Made by a program: the position numbers and the translations under genes. DNA of 64,000 nucleotides. Origin: Anaerofustis butyriciformans (lineage in GTDB: Bacteria > Bacillota > Clostridia > Eubacteriales > Anaerofustaceae). Below the pieces are notes generated by a model. The model did no database searches. It was not told where the DNA came from and saw only the letters and a program-made list of their open reading frames with translations. The stretch spans positions 62,001 through 126,000 of the forward strand of contig NZ_JAYFFH010000003.1 of assembly GCF_036289385.1 (NCBI RefSeq), given 5' to 3'. Numbering within the stretch: the stretch's first letter is position 1; every line of letters starts with the position of its first letter. This document shows, piece by piece, positions 1 to 9,700 of this stretch.

Positions 1-83
1 ACTATAATAAAATCAAGCTCGGATATTCCTCTTTCTTCCATTTCTTTTTTTGTTGTTATTAAAAATTCATTGTTTATTTTCAT
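1..83 (-). CDS. YgiQ-family radical SAM protein, N-terminal fragment
   Basis: Only the first 27 or so codons are in the window; the gene runs off the left edge on the minus strand. The start is the ATG at 83, and its ribosome binding site (TTGAGG) lies inside the last codons of the upstream metallo-beta-lactamase gene, one base beyond that gene's stop, so the two look translationally coupled. The visible N-terminus reads FLITTKKEMEERGISELDF, which closely resembles the opening of YgiQ/UPF0313 radical SAM proteins (typically FLPTTKEEM then GWDELDI). The cysteine motif that would prove the family lies outside the window, so this rests on the N-terminal motif only. Confidence 0.6.
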   Translation of the reverse strand, partial: MKINNEFLITTKKEMEERGISELDFII

Positions 84-84
84 T

Positions 85-966
85 TTATTTCCTCAATTTA
101 TATAATAAAAAATTATCCTTAAACGTTATATCTATTTTCTTTTTATCTATTAAATAAGACAGCATTGCTTTTATTGTTCCCTCAACAAGATTATATTCAA
201 CAAAGTTGATTTCAATATTATAATAATCAAACATCTTTTTGGTTATCATATTAAGGCTTAAAGGTACTTTTAAAAATTTACATATTAAGTCAAGTTCTTC
301 TTTTATTTTATTTTCATTAATTTGTATAAGCTCAGTTATGTCTGTTAATGCTTGTTCATGGGTTGAAATGAAAAGTTTTCCTTTTAGTGTTTTTAAATAT
401 TCAAGAGTATATAGAAATTCTTCTATGTTATATATTGTTGGGATATGGTAAGTATTTAACGCTTCTATAGGGAAGAGACTATCTGCAATAAAATAAATAT
501 CATCATCGGTTTTTATTCCTATCATGTCATAACTATGACCGGGAAGCTTAATTATTTCCAATCCCTTTGGTAGTTCCTTTAAGTTATATGATATCTTTTC
601 AGTAGGGGTAGCCATTAAGAACTTTTTTTGTATTCTTTTTGGTGGATATGCTCCATAAATAAAAGCTGGTTCAAGCACTGTATATTTTATAAAATGACTT
701 TCAAATTCACTTGAATATATTTTACAACCTGTTTTATCTTGTAAAATTTTATTGTTCCCTATATGGTCTGCATGAGCATGAGTATTTATTATACCCTTTA
801 ATACCCAGTTATTTTTATCAATTATTTCAAGGATTTTATTTGCTTGTATACCATTCATTGCACAGTCTATTAAAAATATTTCACTATCACTTATTTTATA
901 AACGCCTACGTTGTTTTCACTTTTTATGTAGTAAGTGTTTTTACCAACCTGTATTAATTCGTACAT
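85..966 (-). CDS. Metallo-beta-lactamase-fold hydrolase
   Basis: This 293-residue protein has the full metal-binding set of the MBL fold: THAHADH (H63, H65, D67, H68), H145 in LPGHSYD, D163 in IADSLF and H204 in STHEQ. It is therefore probably an active two-metal hydrolase. The substrate cannot be told from sequence. The last ~80 residues form a mixed helical tail after the catalytic domain, as in MBL proteins with a winged-helix-like C-terminus, which is an inference. It has no signal peptide, so it is cytosolic. It sits directly upstream of the ygiQ-like gene and is probably co-transcribed with it. Confidence 0.85.
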   Translation of the reverse strand: MYELIQVGKNTYYIKSENNVGVYKISDSEIFLIDCAMNGIQANKILEIIDKNNWVLKGIINTHAHADHIGNNKILQDKTGCKIYSSEFESHFIKYTVLEPAFIYGAYPPKRIQKKFLMATPTEKISYNLKELPKGLEIIKLPGHSYDMIGIKTDDDIYFIADSLFPIEALNTYHIPTIYNIEEFLYTLEYLKTLKGKLFISTHEQALTDITELIQINENKIKEELDLICKFLKVPLSLNMITKKMFDYYNIEINFVEYNLVEGTIKAMLSYLIDKKKIDITFKDNFLLYKLRK

Positions 967-1020
967 AATTAACCTCTATACTTTTATTATAGATATTTTA
1001 ACATAAAATTTTAAATAATA

Positions 1021-1050
1021 AAAAAAGAAAGGCAAAAGCCTTTCTTTTAA
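1021..1050 (-). terminator. Rho-independent terminator of the aldolase gene
   Basis: An inverted repeat AAAGAAAGGC / GCCTTTCTTT with a 4-base loop is flanked by A and T runs, so it can terminate in both directions. It lies just past the stop of the class II aldolase read on the minus strand. Confidence 0.8.
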
Positions 1051-1061
1051 TTCAAAATTAA

Positions 1062-1760
1062 TTATTTTTTATTTGCAATGTGGTGAGGACCCATTGAATC
1101 TGGAGCTGAATATTTTTCTCTTCTTAATTGATATAATTCATCAATAACATCTTGAGGAATTGTAGCTTTTTCAACGATTCCCATAGCTCTTGCTGCAAAT
1201 TCTTGTTGAGCGATGAATTCTAAGCTTTCCATTCTGTAGTAAGCTGTAAGTACATCAGGACCGTATGTAACAGCACCGTGATATCTCATAAGTACTGCAT
1301 CATGGTATTCGATGTAGTCTTCGATGTCTCCACAGATATCGAATGTTCCTGGTAAACCATATTTGATTACAGGGATTTCACCTAAGTTAAGTGCAGCTTC
1401 TGTACAGATTGGTTTATCTAAAGGCATGTTTGCAGCTGCAAATACTGTACCATATAATGGATGAGCATGAACTACTGCGTTTACGTCTGGTCTTAATTGG
1501 TAAATTTTGTAGTGAAGTTTAAATTCGCTTGTTCCTTTCCATGGACCATTTTCTTCTACTAAGTTACCGTCTTTATCAACGATACACATCATGTCAGGTG
1601 TCATGAAACCTTTTGATACACCTGTTGGTGTGATTAGGAAGTTACCATCTTCTAATCTAATTGAGATGTTTCCATCATTTGTAGAACAAAGTTGTCTATC
1701 GTACATTTTACGTCCTACATCACAAATCGCTTCTCTTAATTTTTGAATATCTTGACTCAT
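1062..1760 (-). CDS. Class II aldolase (L-fuculose-phosphate aldolase / ribulose-phosphate epimerase family)
   Basis: This 232-residue protein belongs to the class II aldolase/adducin family. Visible landmarks are the N-terminal NDGNIS phosphate-binding loop (residues 28-33), the catalytic Glu in TSE (E79), zinc ligands in HAHP (H98, H100) and the third His at H161. Members cleave sugar-1-phosphates such as L-fuculose-1-P to DHAP plus an aldehyde, or epimerise L-ribulose-5-P; the exact substrate is unknown. It has a strong ribosome binding site (GGAGG) and a good promoter at 1799-1827. It diverges from the PTS EIIA gene at 2074, and the shared intergenic region carries a candidate operator, so a role as the splitting step of the sugar pathway is likely. 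Confidence 0.88.
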   Translation of the reverse strand: MSQDIQKLREAICDVGRKMYDRQLCSTNDGNISIRLEDGNFLITPTGVSKGFMTPDMMCIVDKDGNLVEENGPWKGTSEFKLHYKIYQLRPDVNAVVHAHPLYGTVFAAANMPLDKPICTEAALNLGEIPVIKYGLPGTFDICGDIEDYIEYHDAVLMRYHGAVTYGPDVLTAYYRMESLEFIAQQEFAARAMGIVEKATIPQDVIDELYQLRREKYSAPDSMGPHHIANKK

Positions 1761-1798
1761 TTTTTCCTCCTGGATATGTTTCTTATTAATTTATGGTT

Positions 1799-1827
1799 AT
1801 TATATAACATTTGTTTTTAATTGTAAA
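1799..1827 (-). promoter_or_regulatory. Sigma-A-type promoter for the class II aldolase
   Basis: Read on the minus strand there is a -35 TTTACA (1822-1827), a 17-base spacer and a -10 TATAAT (1799-1804), about 40 bases upstream of the aldolase start. Confidence 0.7.
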
Positions 1828-1855
1828 GTACTTTTGTTCAAAAATTTTTTTACCA

Positions 1856-1871
1856 TTACATTTGTTACACT
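1856..1871 (+). promoter_or_regulatory. Candidate operator, TTACATTTGTTACACT
   Basis: This site lies between the divergent aldolase and EIIA promoters. It shares the TGTTACA core and the TNACAWWTGTNA dyad with sites upstream of the SDR gene (18947-18962) and the EIIB gene (26893-26908), and with the near-palindromes at 20334-20375. A common regulator is inferred from recurrence, not known. Confidence 0.4.
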
Positions 1872-1983
1872 AAATTTATCAGTTTTAACATAAAAATGTT
1901 ATTTTTTTGTATTTTTAAACCTTTAAACCCGTTTATATAGGCACTTTAAAAGATGATGTTCAAAAGGGTATACTGTTTACTTA

Positions 1984-2012
1984 TTGACATTTAAAATTTT
2001 TTTTCATATAAT
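1984..2012 (+). promoter_or_regulatory. Sigma-A-type promoter for the PTS EIIA gene
   Basis: There is a perfect -35 TTGACA (1984-1989), a 17-base spacer and a perfect -10 TATAAT (2007-2012). The rest of the 313-base gap from 1761 to 2073 holds the divergent aldolase promoter, one candidate operator and the inverted repeat at 2003-2034. Confidence 0.8.
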
Positions 2013-2034
2013 TAATTTAAAATAATTATATGAA
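2003..2034 (+). promoter_or_regulatory. Perfect 12-bp inverted repeat over the EIIA promoter -10/start region
   Basis: The arms TTCATATAATTA and TAATTATATGAA are perfectly complementary around an 8-base centre. The left arm contains the -10 hexamer and the right arm lies just after the expected transcription start, so it is a candidate operator or 5'-end RNA hairpin. Confidence 0.5.
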
Positions 2035-2073
2035 GAGCTATTTATATTTAGATAGTTTAAGGAGGAGATACCA

Positions 2074-2553
2074 ATGGCAGATTTAGAATTTAACAAAGAT
2101 CTTATATTTTTCGATGTGGAGGCTGATAGCAATTTAGATGCATTAGATCAAGTTGCACATAAATTATTTGATCTTGGTTATGTAAAAGAAAGCTATATCG
2201 AAGCTGTAAAAGAAAGAGAAAAAGTATTCGCAACAGGTCTACCTGTAGAAGATTTTGCAGTAGCAGTTCCTCATACAGATGTTGAACATGTAAACAAACA
2301 AAGTATTTGTGTTGCTACACTTAAAAAACCTGTTACTTTTGAAGTAATGGCTGGTGCTGGTGAAAAATGTGAAGTTTCAATTTTATTCATGCTTGCATTA
2401 AAAGAACCACATCAACAATTAGCTATGTTACAAACAGTTATTTCTCTAATTCAACAAGAAGATAAATTAAAATCAATTTATGAATCTAAAGATAAAGAGT
2501 TAATAATGAAAATCGTTCAAGACGAATTAGCTAAACAAGTAGAAGAAGCATAA
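2074..2553 (+). CDS. gatA: PTS galactitol/fructose-type EIIA component
   Basis: This is a stand-alone 159-residue EIIA of the fructose-mannitol/galactitol type (PTS_EIIA_2). The phosphorylatable histidine is H67 in AVPHTD, and the downstream ILFMLALKEPHQQLAML segment is typical of the fold. It takes phosphate from HPr and passes it to a cytosolic EIIB. The ribosome binding site AAGGAGGAG is very strong, and the promoter carries perfect consensus hexamers, suggesting high inducible expression. The matching EIIB and EIIC are 18 kb away at 20481 and 20852, so this PTS is split over several operons. The neighbour at 2599 is probably co-transcribed. Confidence 0.9.
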   Translation: MADLEFNKDLIFFDVEADSNLDALDQVAHKLFDLGYVKESYIEAVKEREKVFATGLPVEDFAVAVPHTDVEHVNKQSICVATLKKPVTFEVMAGAGEKCEVSILFMLALKEPHQQLAMLQTVISLIQQEDKLKSIYESKDKELIMKIVQDELAKQVEEA

Positions 2554-2598
2554 TAAGTTATAAGAGAATATTTTCTCTAAGAAGGAGTTAGACGTATA

Positions 2599-3039
2599 AT
2601 GTATTTAATAATAGTAGATTTTCTGATGCGAATGTCTTTTGGCGAACATCTATATTTTATTTATGAATGGATAGTTGAGCATACATATATTATTGGATGT
2701 ATAGGCTTTTTATATGGTTGTGTTCTGTTTTATGGTGCCGTTTGTGCGAAAAAATGGATACCAAAAGATTTTAATGATTTTGTATTTATTGAAAGTTCAA
2801 AGATACTTAAAACTAATTCATCTATAAGTATTGATGATTTATCAAAACAAATTTATGATAAATGGGTAGAACATGTACCTGAGTTGCCAAGCAAATACAG
2901 GATACCTTCTAAAAAAGGTTGGTGGATTGTAAAACCAACAGTTCAAGCTTTAGAGGAAGATTTAAAGATAAACAGACAATCCATAGTAACTATGTTTAAA
3001 AACAATAAAAAAGAAGAGATGGCATCTGAGAAAAATTAA
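2599..3039 (+). CDS. Hypothetical single-pass membrane protein behind EIIA
   Basis: I do not recognise this 146-residue protein. It has one clear hydrophobic segment at about residues 26-52, then a basic, mostly helical cytosolic-type domain of about 90 residues with the pattern SIDDLSKQIYDKW and a conserved-looking GWW. The ATG at 2599 has a good ribosome binding site (AAGGAG), and the gap of 45 bases after EIIA has no terminator, so the two genes probably form one transcript. That position suggests a link with sugar uptake or its sensing. No catalytic motif is visible. Confidence 0.6.
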   Translation: MYLIIVDFLMRMSFGEHLYFIYEWIVEHTYIIGCIGFLYGCVLFYGAVCAKKWIPKDFNDFVFIESSKILKTNSSISIDDLSKQIYDKWVEHVPELPSKYRIPSKKGWWIVKPTVQALEEDLKINRQSIVTMFKNNKKEEMASEKN

Positions 3040-3115
3040 ATATATAAAAGCAGATACTTCTGATATACACTATTATATAAATGTGTCTAAGCTGCTTTGT
3101 TTAAATTAAGTAAAT

Positions 3116-3143
3116 AAGGGGAAATATAAATATATTTCCCCTT
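3116..3143 (+). terminator. Perfect 13-bp hairpin, probable terminator of the EIIA operon
   Basis: AAGGGGAAATATA and TATATTTCCCCTT form a perfect stem with a tiny loop, 76 bases past the stop of the 2599 gene. The following T-run is short, so it may act as a weak terminator or a 3'-end stabiliser. Confidence 0.55.
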
Positions 3144-3346
3144 TAGTATTTAAAAAGTATTTTATTCATCAAATATTTATATTAAAAAACAAAAAATAAT
3201 TTTAATGACAAAACTATCATTAAAATGTTTACTTTTAGGTTTTTTCTTAATTATTTTATCATCATTCAGTATTCAAATATTTTTTGTTTAAATTTTTTAC
3301 ACTCAATACTATTCATTATAGATAACGATAAGATTTTTAATATTAA

Positions 3347-3391
3347 TATAGTACGTTTTTTTATAAAAAAATACTATAGTTAAACGTTTAA
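3347..3391 (+). promoter_or_regulatory. Two abutting palindromes upstream of the giant surface protein
   Basis: Positions 3347-3378 form a long stem: TATAGTA then seven Ts pair with seven As then TACTATA, with a 2-base bulge. One base later comes the perfect 12-bp palindrome TTAAACGTTTAA (3380-3391). No function is known; a regulator site is one guess. Confidence 0.35.
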
Positions 3392-3748
3392 AATTGTGAT
3401 AAAATATACAAATTGTAACAGATAGATAATAATACATTTATAATTAACAAAGTATTATTATTTATTTTTTTTTATCTTTTTATTTAAATTAATTTCTTTT
3501 ATGTAATATATTTCATTTGTTCCATTATGTATACATTTTCTGACAAATTTAATTAAGTTCATTTGTAATAATATGTGTTGCTTAAATTTCAAGAGTATAT
3601 AAATGTTATAAATATATTTTTATATACAAAAATTTTAATGTCTTTTTGTTAAAAAATATTTCTTTTAATAATTCATGTTTCGATTTTGTTTACGTTAATG
3701 TATTTTAGTTTGTTTACTTATTTAAAAGACAGGAAATGGAGGAACGTT

Positions 3749-6700
3749 ATGCGAAAAAGAACATTAAAAGACAGGTTGTTTTGTGTTTTTTTGTCTTTAT
3801 TAATTATTTTTACATCATTGCCCTCGAGTATTTTTGCGAAAGTTCAAGATGATGTTTTTGATACAAATGGACAAAAAGATTCTAACGTAATTGAAGAAGT
3901 TGACACTAATGACGTATATGTAGATTGGGAATTTGAAAACAGTGAAATTACTTCTTCGCAAGAAGGGATACTTAACATTGAAGCTAAGCTTAATACTGAT
4001 AATGTCAAAGATATTAATGCTGTAAGTGTTGAGATTGTTTTGACAAATGATGAAGCAATTGCTTTAGGTATATTATCAGAAGATGGATTGAAATTAAATG
4101 AAGATGCTTTTAAAAGTGAAGTAGAAAATAGCGAAAATGGACTTGACTCTTTAGGAAATAATATACTTCCTAAAATTGAAGAAGATAAAAGTGTTCATTT
4201 GGTAATTGGACTTGATAAAGAAAAGCCTTCTTTATCTTATGAATATAAATTTAATGTTCCAAACAGTTTAACACTTCCTTTTACAATTGATGTTGATGAA
4301 AATGATATTGTAGTAAATGCAATGGGAGAAAATAGTGGTACGATTGAGGATATTGATGTAGAAAAAAGTACTAATAATATTACAATAACAAAAAATGAAG
4401 AGCAAACAAAAGAAATCTCAGATGATAGTACTAATAAAATAACACAATCTTTAAAGGGAAAAGACAGTTTAGAAAATAAAGTTATAGAAGACAGCGTTAC
4501 AATAAATAGTTATTTAACTAATTTTTCAAAAGAAATTTTTTGGGTTGATAATAAAAATGAATCTTCAATAAGACCAAGTACAACATCTTATTTGCAACCA
4601 ACCTTAAAGTTTTCATTGGATGGTGTTAATTATAAAGAATTAACAGAGCAAAATATGAGTGAAATAGGGTTACAGTCTTATCCAAAGTTATCTGTTGATA
4701 ATACGGGGGTTGGTGTATATACGATTTATACAGGAAATAAAACTTTACCGTCAAAAGTTACATATGAAGATGTTTATGGAAATAAGACTTCTTATAATGT
4801 AAGCTGGGAAATAACACCAAAAGATATAGACGGATATTCTGTTGTTAATTTAACAGATGAAAATAATGATCAATATCCTTCTGTAAATAATATTGGATGG
4901 TATTATATTTTGCAAATAGATATTCGTTTTACATGCGTTGTAAGGATGGGTGAGAATAAACATTGGGAAGAAGTTAGTAATACTCTTTTAAATGATTTTC
5001 AACTTGTGATAGATATTGGAAATGGTAGATTCACTCAAGAATATGTTCTTTCTGAATTTAAAAACACATATTTTACAGAACATCCTGATGATGACAGTAT
5101 GACATTAGCTATTGATAATACATGGAAATATAATATTGATGGCTCTTTAATTACTTATTATATAGAAGAGATTCCTGATAGTTCAGGTAATGCTGACAAC
5201 AAGGTTTATGTTGAAAATGCTTTTGATGAGGATGATTATTTGTCTGTAAGTTATGATAATTCTTCTTCTCCAAATTATGGATCAAAAATAGATAAACTTT
5301 ATAGTGAAGGAACCGTAATATTAACTCTAACTGGTAAAAAAACATATGAAGCAACAAAAATTTGGCTTGATGACGGTTCTGCTGAAACGAAGAAAAATCG
5401 ACCAAGTGGTATTTTCCAATTGTGGAGATATCGTGAAGGTACATCTTTTTCAACAGCTTCTGTTGTAAGAAATAATGATGGATCAATGGTTGAAATTGCG
5501 TTAAATAATAATACTGATGAACAAACTTTAATATTTGAATTGAATGGAAGCCGTGAACTTCCAAAATATGATTCTGAAGGATATGAATATTTTTATGTTT
5601 TAAGAGAGTATCTTGAAGGAGATAATGCCGGAAATTATGAGCAAGTATTTGGACGTATTGATCAAAGTGGAAATATTACAGACAGAGTCGATATAAATGG
5701 AGAAATAAAAGATACTTCTAATACTTCAGATAGAGTAGGTAATAATGATTTTATATATAATGGTGGTGTAATTACAAATAGAATAAAAGGCAGTATTACA
5801 ACTCAGGTTACAAAAATTTGGGAAGCTTCTTCATTCCAGTCAGGCTTTGATAATGTGAGCGTTGAATTTACATTACAAAAACGTGTAAAAGGTCAAGAAA
5901 CATGGACTAATACATCACAAACTCTGGTAATGAGTGACTTTTATGCAGAAAACTTAACCGATACTAAAACAAAGAAAATGTCTAAGTATGATAATTTAGG
6001 TAGAGAACTTGAGTATAGATGGGTTGAGAGTGGTGTATTTGTAGATAATGGAGAAAACATTTATAGACCTAACACTGATGGAACGGGTTCTTTTACATTA
6101 AATTTGGATGGAAGAGATATTGACTTTATTTCTACACCTTCTATTGATGAAGATAATCCTCAAAATACAATTATTACAAATACAATTGCAAATACAATTA
6201 AATATGATGTAATAAAACAATGGGTTAATGCAGAGGGAGAAAAGACAGAGCCTCCTGAAGGTACAACAGTTTCTTTTAAAATATATCAAATGTTAAATAA
6301 TGAATATACATATAAAGATCCAATTGCAACGTTTGATATAGACGGTGTTGTAGATGATGAAAAAACATTGGTAAATAAAGAGCTTGGCATTTATGCACAA
6401 GAAATTTCTCCTTGGATGGTTAGAGTTACTCCTTTAAGAGAATTTAATGAACAGGGGATGCAGTATGAATATGTACTTATGGAAGCAAAAAATACATATC
6501 TACCTAATATGGAAACAATAAGGACTCTTGAAGGATATGAGTCTACGATTATTAATGCACCTGGTCCTGGAAATCATATTTTAGTTACAAAAGGCTGGAT
6601 AGATGATAGTGATATTGCTCATAGAGAAAATGTTACAATTTCAGTATACAACAGAAAAACTAATGAAAAAATAAATGAAGTTACCTTAGGGGATGGGGTT

Positions 6701-9700
6701 TGGTTTAAATATGTTGGTATAGGTAATTTAGATGAAGATGATGTATATATTTTAGAAACAAAGGTAGGGGATACAGATATTCCTTTAGATACATATTTTA
6801 TGGATCAAGGAGATACTCCTAACTATGATAATCCAATACCTCCTAATGAATATGAAGGTGAAGGTGATAGTAATTATACATCAATTCAATATCAAACAAA
6901 GTATCATAAATATGATGTTAAATATACAAGTGAAGAAATAGATGGAGAAAAGATATATAAAGCTGTTAACAGAAGACTTGGAAATATTAATCTAACTGTA
7001 GAAAAAACTTGGACTGATGGTGATGGTTCTCTTCGTGATGAAATCCAAAAAGAACTAAAAAAAATAGAGAATGAATTTAATGTATCATTATTTTTAGTTT
7101 TAGAATTGGATTTTGAAGATGGGTATATACCAGCATATTATGATATTTCAAGGAATGGTGTTGATAATGCTGATACTGTAACGATAGGTAATTCTGATAA
7201 TAAAGTAGCTATAAAAGATAATGAAGGTAATAATGTTTCTTCTACTCAAAAAATTTTATGGGCAGATGGAGAAAATAATAAAGCTTATTTCTTTAACCTT
7301 CCAAAATATGATAGATCAGGTTCTGTTGTTAGTTACAAAATAAGCGAAGTGTGGGTTGATAAAAACGGAAATGAAGTAGCATTAACAACTATAAAAAATA
7401 AATATCCTGATTTATATGATTTGTATAGTCAATATTCTACTTCCATTACATATGGTGATTATGTTGTAGGGGATCATTTTGCGAGTGATAATCAAGATAT
7501 AAATGTTACAAATTCTTTAACAGGTACTAAAACATTAACATGGGAAAAAGTATGGAAAGATGAGTACGCATATGAAAGTGGAAATAGAATGGATTTATAT
7601 CTTGATATTTACCAAGTAACTCATGAAAAAGATGATAATGGAAATATAACCGAAAAAACTTCATTATATATTTCAAACTATAGATGGATTTATAGTGATA
7701 TCGAAGGAAGTGATCCTGTTAATCAATGGAAAGTACTTTTTAATAATGTTCCAAAATATGATGAGTTGGGATATGAAATTATGTACTATGCTGTTGAAAG
7801 AACAAATATTGATTTTAGAAAATTTGATTATCAAGTAGGAAATTATTATGTTGTTGATGAAGAGGCAGGAAATCAATCTATATACTTAGGAACAAGAGAT
7901 GAAGTAGATAGTGAGTATGAAGATTATGTACTTGATTTATCAAATGTTCAAGATAAGCCAAACATATCTGATTATGCAAACTATGCTTTAATTGAAGGCG
8001 GAATATTTGAAAATACAATATATTCTGATTTAACAATTCAAGGTCAGAAAATATGGTCTGCAGTACCTTCTTCTTATCCAAATGAAGATTTACCTAGTGT
8101 AACCTTTACCTTGTATCAAAAAGTAGCGGGAGATAGTGGGGAAGGAACTCCTGTATCTACTATAACCGTTAAAGACTGGGTTGATATTTATTCTAAAGGT
8201 TCTTATTTGTTCCAGGTGTTGTATTTAGGCGAAAATATTATCAATGAAGATGGTTCTGTATCTTACGGTGGAAGCGGTGAAGCTAAAAAAATACCTAAAT
8301 ATAACGATAAAGGACAGCTTTACTCTTATGAATTAAAGGAAACAGAGATTCATTGGGTTAATGGTGCAAATCCGGATAAAGAAGATGTATTTGATGATCC
8401 GATAGAAAATACGTATTTGATTGATAATATATATAATAGCGAAAAAGGGAAAATTTCAATAAAGAAATTTTTAGAGCTTTCAATGGATGAAAATGGCGAG
8501 CCGGAAGCTTTCCCAGGAGTAAGGTTTACTTTGTATCGAACTTATACAAAAAATGATGGTACTACATCAGAAAAAGAAGAAGTTTCTTATAAGATATGGA
8601 CATCAAGTGAAGTTGAAAATGCTTATAACTTAAAACATATGCTTGGACTTAATTCTGATGCAGGTACACAAACCGATCCTCTTGAAAAAGAAATTGTGTT
8701 TGAAGATTTAGATATATATGCTCCGAACGGATCAAAGTATGTTTACTCTGTTGAAGAAAGAAAAGATTATCTTGGTGGATTTAATACTTGGGTAGTTAAC
8801 AGTGACCTTGCAGTTGAAAATATTTCAAGTATAAAAAACGACACATACTTAGGAAATGTGGCACAAAATTTATATCCTGTGAACTCAATATTTGATCCGA
8901 CACCTATGACAACATTTATAAATGCCCCTGATACAAATAGGGATACGGTAAATATTACAGGTACGAAAGTTTGGAATGACTATAAAGATATATTTGGATT
9001 TAGACCTGATGATATTGAGCTTACCCTTTATAAATATGCAAATGAACAACCAGGACAAGGAAATTCAATTCCGGAAGAAAAAGTTGATGAGAGTCTATAT
9101 AAAATAACTTGGACTCAAAAAGGTGAAAATAATTGGACATATGAAATTACAGGTGATGCTATGGGTGAGCTTGAAAAATATGCTCCAAATGGTATGGTTT
9201 GGAAATATGTTGTGAAAGAAACTCTTTCTGCTGATTCAAATTATATCGTTTCTCCTTCAGGTGGTAATAGTTACTTAGGAAAAGTAACGGAAAATAGAAG
9301 AGAAAATGACAATAATGATATAATAATGAACAATTTGTCAAATAATATAACAACAAGTATTCCATATAGTAAAAACTGGGTAGATAATGACGGAAATATA
9401 ATAGAAAATGATTATTTGGGATTTGATCTTACAGTGGATTTTGAACTGCAAGTAAGTGAAATGGATAGTACGGATAAAACTTATAAATCTGCGGAAGAAT
9501 ATTTTAAAGACAATTTAGCCGAAGCAAACTATAATGCGATATTTGACGGTTATCAATTTAACAGAAGTTTAACCGGAAGAATAAACGATATTACAATATG
9601 GGGAGTAAGTAAAAGTTATGCAAATCTTCCAAGAATTATTGTTAAGAAAGATGCTCAAAATAATGAAGTTACTAGACTTCAATACCGAATTGTAGAAACA

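Larger units (their letters stand above)
3040..3748. other. Long AT-rich intergenic region
   Basis: These ~700 bases hold no convincing gene. They contain the hairpin at 3116-3143 and two adjacent palindromes at 3347-3391. The rest is very AT-rich, and I cannot pick a confident promoter for the surface protein among the many TATAAT-like strings. Confidence 0.6.

Noticed and set aside
3412..3420. ATTGTAACA as a sugar-regulon operator before the surface gene
   Set aside because: Lacks the second half of the palindrome and any sugar gene; probably chance in AT-rich sequence.
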